Assembly: GCA_951812995.1 (NCBI GenBank)
Contig: CATOTD010000014.1
Span: forward strand, 62,001-126,000
Length of the DNA stretch: 64,000 nt
Origin: an uncultured Gammaproteobacteria bacterium
GTDB taxonomy: Bacteria > Pseudomonadota > Gammaproteobacteria > Eutrophobiales > Eutrophobiaceae
Direction of reading: 5' to 3'
Each line of letters starts with the position of its first letter. The first letter of the stretch is position 1. A program made the translations under genes and the position numbers. The notes beneath the pieces are model-generated. The model was not told where the DNA came from, did not search any database, and worked only from the letters and a program-made list of their open reading frames with translations. This document shows positions 53,101-62,100 of the stretch, piece after piece.

Positions 53101-56100
53101 TAGTCGGGGAGGTGGCGGGGTTGAGGGGATCGGTTCTAAGCTCAAGTATCTGTACCCCGTCATCACCCAAGGCGGCGACCAGCGCGTAGGTCACACCGCC
53201 GATGACCACGGTGGTGATGGCTTCTGGGTTATTCAGCTCCAGCATGGGGGTTTCGACTATGCTGCCAATCTGCTGCGCACGCGCCGGGTCGCTCACGTCT
53301 ATAAGCTGTACGCTATCGCTGACGCGCATGGTGGCCAGCAGATAGGTCTTGCCACCGATGTCCACGGTGGTCACGGCGGTCGGGCCTACCAGCGCAAATT
53401 GGGTGGAGCCATCGTTATCATCGGACCCATGAGCATAGGCGGCAACGGCAGTTGGGGCCTGGAGCGCGGCATCATCGCCAGCCCGGGTGTTCGCACCCAA
53501 GACCACACCCGCACCCAGTGCCGCATTGTCGAGTATGCTGTAGGTCGTCTGTAGTGCCAGGGTCGGCGGGATAGCGTAGATAAAATGATCGTCCGTCAAA
53601 TCCCTTTCCAAGACCCCGGTCAGCGTGATGGTGTTGCCGTCACTGGTGGTAATCTCTGCGTTGCCGTTGACATCTCGGGTTGCGCGTTTTACAGCATCCA
53701 GATCGGTAAAACCAGCAAAGACAGACAGATCTATTTTATTATTACCGGTAGTAAAATCGACAATAATATCATTGCCGTGACCTGGCTTAAAGACAAAGGT
53801 ATCTGCGCCCGCGCCGCCGCTTAAGGTATCATTACCCGCACCGCCTTCGAGTCGGTTGACCCCAGCATTGCCGATAAGTACATCGTCATGGCCTGAGCCA
53901 ATGAGGTTCTCGATACGGGAGAGTATATCGCCCGTGGAATCCGTGTTGCCAAGCGTCTGTGCGCCAGCCTTGTTCAAATTGACATACACACCGGTTATGT
54001 CTATATCAGCCGCAAGCCCACTGTCTAATGCTGTTACGGTGTACGCCATACCGGCTACCGCCGCCGCATACGAGGCCGTATCTGCACCATCGCCGCCGTC
54101 TAGCCTATCACCACCCGCACCACCGCTAAGCACGTCATCGCCAGTGCCGCCTTCCAACCTGTCAGCACCCACGCCGCCCGTTAAGGTATCATTACCCGCA
54201 CCGCCTTCGAGTCGGTTGGCATTTGCATCGCCAGTTAAGGTGTCGGCGTAGTCGGTGCCAATGAGGTTTTCGATATTGAGCAAGATGTCACCTTGGGCAT
54301 GGCCGTTGGCGTTCTTGCTATTGTCGGACAAGTCTACGGTCACGCCGTTGCCGTCTGTGGCACCGGCATAGCTCACGGTGTCCACGCCGCCCTTGCCATC
54401 GATAATATCAGCATTGGCAGTGATTTGGACACCTTGAAAGGTTTCATCGGTGTCATCGCCAATGATCGCGCCGCTGTTGACGTTCACGCTATGTACCGTG
54501 GGAGTGGAGACGTTACCGTCTGCATCGGTCAGCACGATCGAGAACGACCGCTCGCCATTGGCGGCGTTTTGCGCATCGGCGTTTTGGTAACGCAAGGCGG
54601 CGAGAATGGACTCGACCTCGATGGTCGTGAGGTTGCCGCCGCCGTTTTTGGTGAGCGTAATGGTGCGCGCGGTGCTATCCCAGACTATGTTAAGGCCGGT
54701 GATACCGGCAATCGTGACATCGCTGGCATCGGCATTGGCCGCCGCACCGATGACGAGTACCTGACCTGCGCCCGTACCATAGGCCAGTTGTTCGTCCGTG
54801 GGGTCGAGACCAGTCGTGGTAATGGTAATCGTACTAATGGTCGCCGGGATAGGCAGTTCGATGACCTGTATGCCGTTATCACTATAACCCGCGACAAAGG
54901 CGTAGACCTTGTTATTGATCTCCGCCGTGGTGATGTTGAAGGCACCAGCGAGTTCGGGGTATGTGGCCCCATCGACAAGTGCTACGACCGCAGTCGGGTT
55001 TGCAGGATCGGTGATGTCGATCACCTGCACCGCATGATCACCGTAACCTGTCACCAGGGCATAGGTACGACCGGCAATGACTGTGGTGGTGATAGCAAAG
55101 GCAGTCCTCAGCGCGGTGTAGGGGCTGGCGACCTGAACGCTGTTATCAAACAATGCGGCAACCGCAGTCGGGGTCTCGGGCGTGGAAATGTCAATAATCT
55201 GCACGCCGTGATCCGTAGGAGCGGCGACCAGCGCATAGGTCTTGCCGTCTATCACCACCGTGGTGATATCCCATGCGCCACCCAGTGCCGTATAAGGCGT
55301 ATCAGCCCCCAGCGTGCTGTCAGTAATCGCGGCGACCGCACTTGGGGCCGCGGGCGTAGTGATGTCAATAATCTGCACGCCGTGATCCGTAGGAGCGGCG
55401 ACCAGCGCATAGGTCTTGCCTTTAATCACCACCGTGGTAATGCCTACCGCACCATCAAGCTCAGTGTAGTCGGTGGGAGCACCCGACGTGCTGTCAGTTA
55501 TCGCGGCAACCGCGATCGGGGCGGTGGGCGTTGTGATGTCGATAATCTGCACGCCGTCATCCACATAGGCGGCGACCAGTGCGTAGGTCTTGCCTTTAAT
55601 CACCACCGTGGTAATGCCGCGGGCACCTAAGAGTTCGGTGTAGTTGGTGGTCGCATCGGGGTGATTGTCGGGTTGATCCTCACGCGCGGTGGCAATGGTC
55701 TGAATAGTCGGGGAGGTGGCGGGGTTGAGGGGATCGGTTCTAAGCTCAAGTATCTGTACCCCGTCATCACCCAAGGCGGCGACCAGCGCGTAGGTCACAC
55801 CGCCGATGACCACGGTGGTGATGGCTTCTGGGTTATTCAGCTCCAGCATGGGGGTTTCGACTATGCTGCCAATCTGCTGCGCACGCGCCGGGTCGCTCAC
55901 GTCTATAAGCTGTACGCTATCGCTGACGCGCATGGTGGCCAGCAGATAGGTCTTGCCACCGATGTCCACGGTGGTCACGGCGGTCGGGCCTACCAGCGCA
56001 AATTGGGTGGAGCCATCGTTATCATCGGACCCATGAGCATAGGCGGCAACGGCAGTTGGGGCCTGGAGCGCAACATTATCGCCCGCCCGGGTGTTCGCAC

Positions 56101-59100
56101 CCAAGACCACACCCGCACCCAGTGCCGCATTGTCGAGTATGCTGTAGGTCGTCTGTAGTGCCAGGGTCGGCGGGATAGCGTAGATAAAATGATCGTCCGT
56201 CAAATCCCTTTCCAAGACCCCGGTCAGCGTGATGGTGTTGCCGTCACTGGTGGTAATCTCTGCGTTGCCGTTGACATCTCGGGTTGCGCGTTTTACAGCA
56301 TCCAGATCGGTAAAACCAGCAAAGACAGACAGATCTATTTTATTATTACCGGTAGTAAAATCGACAATAATATCATTGCCGTGACCTGGCTTAAAGACAA
56401 AGGTATCTGCGCCCGCGCCGCCGCTTAAGGTATCATTACCCGCACCGCCTTCGAGTCGGTTGACCCCAGCATTGCCGATAAGTACATCGTCATGGCCTGA
56501 GCCAATGAGGTTCTCGATACGGGAGAGTATATCGCCCGTGGAATCCGTGTTGCCAAGCGTCTGTGCGCCAGCCTTGTTCAAATTGACATACACACCGGTT
56601 ATGTCTATATCAGCCGCAAGCCCACTGTCTAATGCTGTTACGGTGTACGCCATACCGGCTACCGCCGCCGCATACGAGGCCGTATCTGCACCATCGCCGC
56701 CGTCTAGCCTATCACCACCCGCACCACCGCTAAGCACGTCATCGCCAGTGCCGCCTTCCAACCTGTCAGCACCCACGCCGCCCGTTAAGGTATCATTACC
56801 CGCACCGCCTTCGAGTCGGTTGGCATTTGCATCGCCAGTTAAGGTGTCGGCGTAGTCAGAGCCGATGAGGTTTTCGATATTGAGCAAGATGTCACCTTGG
56901 GCATGGCCGTTGGCGTTCTTGCTATTGTCGGACAAGTCTACGGTCACGCCAACATTGGAGTTGGCATAGCTCACGGTGTCCACGCCGCCCTTGCCATCGA
57001 TAATATCAGCGTTGGCAGTGATTTGGACACCTTGAAAGGTTTCATCGGTGTCATCGCCAATGATCGCGCCGCTGTTGACGTTCACGCTATGTACCGTGGG
57101 AGTGGAGACGTTACCGTCTGCATCGGTCAGCACGATCGAAAATTCGCGTACGCCATTGGTGGCGTTTTGCGCATCGGCGTTTTGGTAACGCAAGGCGGCG
57201 AGAATGGACTCGACCTCGATGGTCGTGAGGTTGCTGTTGGCCCTGGTGACGGTAATGGTACCAGCACCTGTTGCGGCATCAGTCTGGTGCCAGACCAGCG
57301 TGAGACCAGTAATACCGGCAATCGTGACATCGCTGGCATCGGCATTGGCCGCCGCACCGATGACGAGTACCTGACCTGCGCCCGTACCATAGGCCAGTTG
57401 TTCGTCCGTGGGGTCGAGACCAGTCGTGGTAATGGTAATCGTACTAATGGTCGCCGGGATAGGCAGTTCGATGACCTGTATGCCGTTATCACTATAACCC
57501 GCGACAAAGGCGTAGACCTTGTTATTGATCTCCGCCGTGGTGATGTTGAAGGCACCAGCGAGTTCGGGGTATGTGGCCCCATCGACAAGTGCTACGACCG
57601 CAGTCGGGTTTGCAGGATCGGTGATGTCGATCACCTGCACCGCATGATCACCGTAACCTGTCACCAGGGCATAGGTACGACCGGCAATGACTGTGGTGGT
57701 GATAGCAAAGGCAGTCCTCAGCGCGGTGTAGGGGCTGGCGACCTGAACGCTGTTATCAAACAATGCGGCAACCGCAGTCGGGGTCTCGGGCGTGGAAATG
57801 TCAATAATCTGCACGCCGTGATCCGTAGGAGCGGCGACCAGCGCATAGGTCTTGCCGTCTATCACCACCGTGGTGATATCCCATGCGCCACCCAGTGCCG
57901 TATAAGGCGTATCAGCCCCCAGCGTGCTGTCAGTAATCGCGGCGACCGCACTTGGGGCCGCGGGCGTAGTGATGTCAATAATCTGCACGCCGTGATCCGT
58001 AGGAGCGGCGACCAGCGCATAGGTCTTGCCTTTAATCACCACCGTGGTAATGCCTACCGCACCATCAAGCTCAGTGTAGTCGGTGGGAGCACCCGACGTG
58101 CTGTCAGTTATCGCGGCAACCGCGATCGGGGCGGTGGGCGTTGTGATGTCGATAATCTGCACGCCGTCATCCACATAGGCGGCGACCAGTGCGTAGGTCT
58201 TGCCTTTAATCACCACCGTGGTAATGCCGCGGGCACCTAAGAGTTCGGTGTAGTTGGTGGTCGCATCGGGGTGATTGTCGGGTTGATCCTCACGCGCGGT
58301 GGCAATGGTCTGAATAGTCGGGGAGGTGGCGGGGTTGAGGGGATCGGTTCTAAGCTCAAGTATCTGTACCCCGTCATCACCCAAGGCGGCGACCAGCGCG
58401 TAGGTCACACCGCCGATGACCACGGTGGTGATGGCTTCTGGGTTATTCAGCTCCAGCATGGGGGTTTCGACTATGCTGCCAATCTGCTGCGCACGCGCCG
58501 GGTCGCTCACGTCTATAAGCTGTACGCTATCGCTGACGCGCATGGTGGCCAGCAGATAGGTCTTGCCACCGATGTCCACGGTGGTCACGGCGGTCGGGCC
58601 TACCAGCGCAAATTGGGTGGAGCCATCGTTATCATCGGACCCATGAGCATAGGCGGCAACGGCAGTTGGGGCCTGGAGCGCAACATTATCGCCCGCCCGG
58701 GTGTTCGCACCCAAGACCACACCCGCACCCAGTGCCGCATTGTCGAGTATGCTGTAGGTCGTCTGTAGTGCCAGGGTCGGCGGGATAGCGTAGATAAAAT
58801 GATCGTCCGTCAAATCCCTTTCCAAGACCCCGGTCAGCGTGATGGTGTTGCCGTCACTGGTGGTAATCTCTGCGTTGCCGTTGACATCTCGGGTTGCGCG
58901 TTTTACAGCATCCAGATCGGTAAAACCAGCAAAGACAGACAGATCTATTTTATTATTACCGGTAGTAAAATCGACAATAATATCATTGCCGTGACCTGGC
59001 TTAAAGACAAAGGTATCTGCGCCCGCGCCGCCGCTTAAGGTATCATTACCCGCACCGCCTTCGAGTCGGTTGACCCCAGCATTGCCGATAAGTACATCGT

Positions 59101-62100
59101 CATGGCCTGAGCCAATGAGGTTCTCGATACGGGAGAGTATATCGCCCGTGGCATCCGTGTTGCCAAGCGTCTGTGCGCCAGCCTTGTTCAAATTGACATA
59201 CACACCGGTTATGTCTATATCAGCCGCAAGCCCACTGTCTAATGCTGTTACGGTGTACGCCATACCGGCTACCGCCGCCGCATACGAGGCCGTATCTGCA
59301 CCATCGCCGCCGTCTAGCCTATCACCACCCGCACCACCGCTAAGCACGTCATCGCCAGTGCCGCCTTCCAACCTGTCAGCACCCACGCCGCCCGTTAAGG
59401 TATCATTACCCGCACCGCCTTCGAGTCGGTTGGCATTTGCATCGCCAGTTAAGGTGTCGGCGTAGTCAGAGCCGATGAGGTTTTCGATATTGAGCAAGAT
59501 GTCACCTTGGGCATGGCCGTTGGCGTTCTTGCTATTGTCGGACAAGTCTACGGTCACGCCAACATTGGAGTTGGCATAGCTCACGGTGTCCACGCCGCCC
59601 TTGCCATCGATAATATCAGCGTTGGCAGTGATTTGGACACCTTGAAAGGTTTCATCGGTGTCATCGCCAATGATCGCGCCGCTGTTGACGTTCACGCTAT
59701 GTACCGTGGGAGTGGAGACGTTACCGTCTGCATCGGTCAGCACGATCGAAAATTCGCGTACGCCATTGGTGGCGTTTTGCGCATCGGCGTTTTGGTAACG
59801 CAAGGCGGCGAGAATGGACTCGACCTCGATGGTCGTGAGGTTGCTGTTGGCCCTGGTGACGGTAATGGTACCAGCACCTGTTGCGGCATCAGTCTGGTGC
59901 CAGACCAGCGTGAGACCAGTAATACCGGCAATCGTGACATCGCTGGCATCGGCATTGGCCGCCGCACCGATGACGAGTACCTGACCTGCGCCCGTACCAT
60001 AGGCCAGTTGTTCGTCCGTGGGGTCGAGACCAGTCGTGGTAATGGTAATCGTGCTAATCGTCGCCGTCAGCGGCAGTTCGATGACCTGTATGCCGTTATC
60101 ACCATAACCCGCGACAAAGGCGTAAGTCTTGCCCGCGACCACCGCCGTGGTGATGTTGAAGGCACCAGCGAGTTCGGGGTATGTGGCCCCATCGACAAGT
60201 GCTACGACCGCAGTCGGGTTTGCAGGATCGGTGATGTCGATCACCTGCACCGCATGATCACCGTAACCTGTCACCAGGGCATAGGTACGACCGGCAATGA
60301 CTGTGGTGGTGATAGCAAAGGCAGTCCTCAGCGCGGTGTAGGGGCTGGCGACCTGAACGCTGTTATCAAACAATGCGGCAACCGCAGTCGGGGTCTCGGG
60401 CGTGGAAATGTCAATAATCTGCACGCCGTGATCCGTAGGAGCGGCGACCAGCGCATAGGTCTTGCCGTCTATCACCACCGTGGTGATATCCCATGCGCCA
60501 CCCAGTGCCGTATAAGGCGTATCAGCCCCCAGCGTGCTGTCAGTAATCGCGGCGACCGCACTTGGGGCCGCGGGCGTAGTGATGTCAATAATCTGCACGC
60601 CGTGATCCGTAGGAGCGGCGACCAGCGCATAGGTCTTGCCTTTAATCACCACCGTGGTAATGCCTACCGCACCATCAAGCTCAGTGTAGTCGGTGGGAGC
60701 ACCCGACGTGCTGTCAGTTATCGCGGCAACCGCGATCGGGGCGGTGGGCGTTGTGATGTCGATAATCTGCACGCCGTCATCCACATAGGCGGCGACCAGT
60801 GCGTAGGTCTTGCCTTTAATCACCACCGTGGTAATGCCGCGGGCACCTAAGAGTTCGGTGTAGTTGGTGGTCGCATCGGGGTGATTGTCGGGTTGATCCT
60901 CACGCGCGGTGGCAATGGTCTGAATAGTCGGGGAGGTGGCGGGGTTGAGGGGATCGGTTCTAAGCTCAAGTATCTGTACCCCGTCATCACCCAAGGCGGC
61001 GACCAGCGCGTAGGTCACACCGCCGATGACCACGGTGGTGATGGCTTCTGGGTTATTCAGCTCCAGCATGGGGGTTTCGACTATGCTGCCAATCTGCTGC
61101 GCACGCGCCGGGTCGCTCACGTCTATAAGCTGTACGCTATCGCTGACGCGCATGGTGGCCAGCAGATAGGTCTTGCCACCGATGTCCACGGTGGTCACGG
61201 CGGTCGGGCCTACCAGCGCAAATTGGGTGGAGCCATCGTTATCATCGGACCCATGAGCATAGGCGGCAACGGCAGTTGGGGCCTGGAGCGCGGCATCATC
61301 GCCAGCCCGGGTGTTGGCTCCCAAGACCACGCCCGTGGTCAGTGCCGCATTGTCGAGTATGCTGTAGGTCGTCTGTAGCGCCAGGGTCGGCGGGATAATA
61401 GCATAGATAAAATGATCGTCCGTCAAATCCCTTTCCAAGACCCCGGTCAGCGTGATGGTGTTGCCGTCACTGGTGGTAATCACTGTATTGCCACTGCCAT
61501 CATCAAGCGTTGCGTCCTGCACAGCTTTCAGGTTGGTAAAACCCGCAATCGCGGATAGATCGATTTTATTATTACCGGTAGTAAAATCGGTAATGGTGTC
61601 TGTGCCATGACCGGCGGTAAAGACAAAAGTATCATTACCCGCGCCGCCGGTTAAGGTGTCATCACCCGCACCGCCGTTGAGGATATCATCCCCCGCACCG
61701 CCGCTAAGCTGGTCATTGCCATCGCCGCCTTCGAGGCGGTTGGAATACACATCGCCAGTTAAGGTGTCAGCGTGGTTGGAGCCGATGAGGTTTTCGATAT
61801 TGAGCAAGACATCACCTTGGGCATGGCCGTTCGCGTTCTGCGTGTTATCGCTCAAGTTTACCGTGACACCAGCATCGGACTGGTCATAGCTCACGGTATC
61901 CACGCCGCCCTTGCCATCGATAAGGTCGGCGTTGGCAGTGATTTGGACACCTTGAAAGGTTTTATCGGTGTCATCGCCAATGATCGCGCCACGGTTGACG
62001 TTCACGCGGTGTACCGTGGGGGTGGAGTCCAGCTCGCCAGTGTCGGTGAGCACGATCGAAAATTCGCGTACACCATTGGCGGCACCCGCCGCAGTATTGT

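Larger units (their letters stand above)
41130..61411 (-). repeat. Tandem array of eight near-identical propeller-Ig-RTX modules in gene A
   Basis: Unit boundaries, taken at the DDHFIYA landmark, fall at 61,411, 58,798, 56,188, 53,584, 50,977, 48,370, 45,772 and 43,174. Unit lengths are 2,613, 2,610, 2,604, 2,607, 2,607, 2,598 and 2,598 bp, plus a last unit truncated by the C-terminal tail. All length differences are multiples of three. Each unit encodes seven LVIVD repeats, a cadherin/Ig-like domain (TTIEVESILAALRYQNADA), a Ca-binding block with one VYVNLNKA element, and a cap. By eye the units differ at only a handful of short segments. Confidence 0.92.

Noticed and set aside
41130..61411. 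Assembly artefact producing false tandem copies
   Set aside because: Not excluded, but units carry distinct combinations of variants and three-base length differences, which simple duplication of one read cluster would not give. Long-read confirmation is still decisive.
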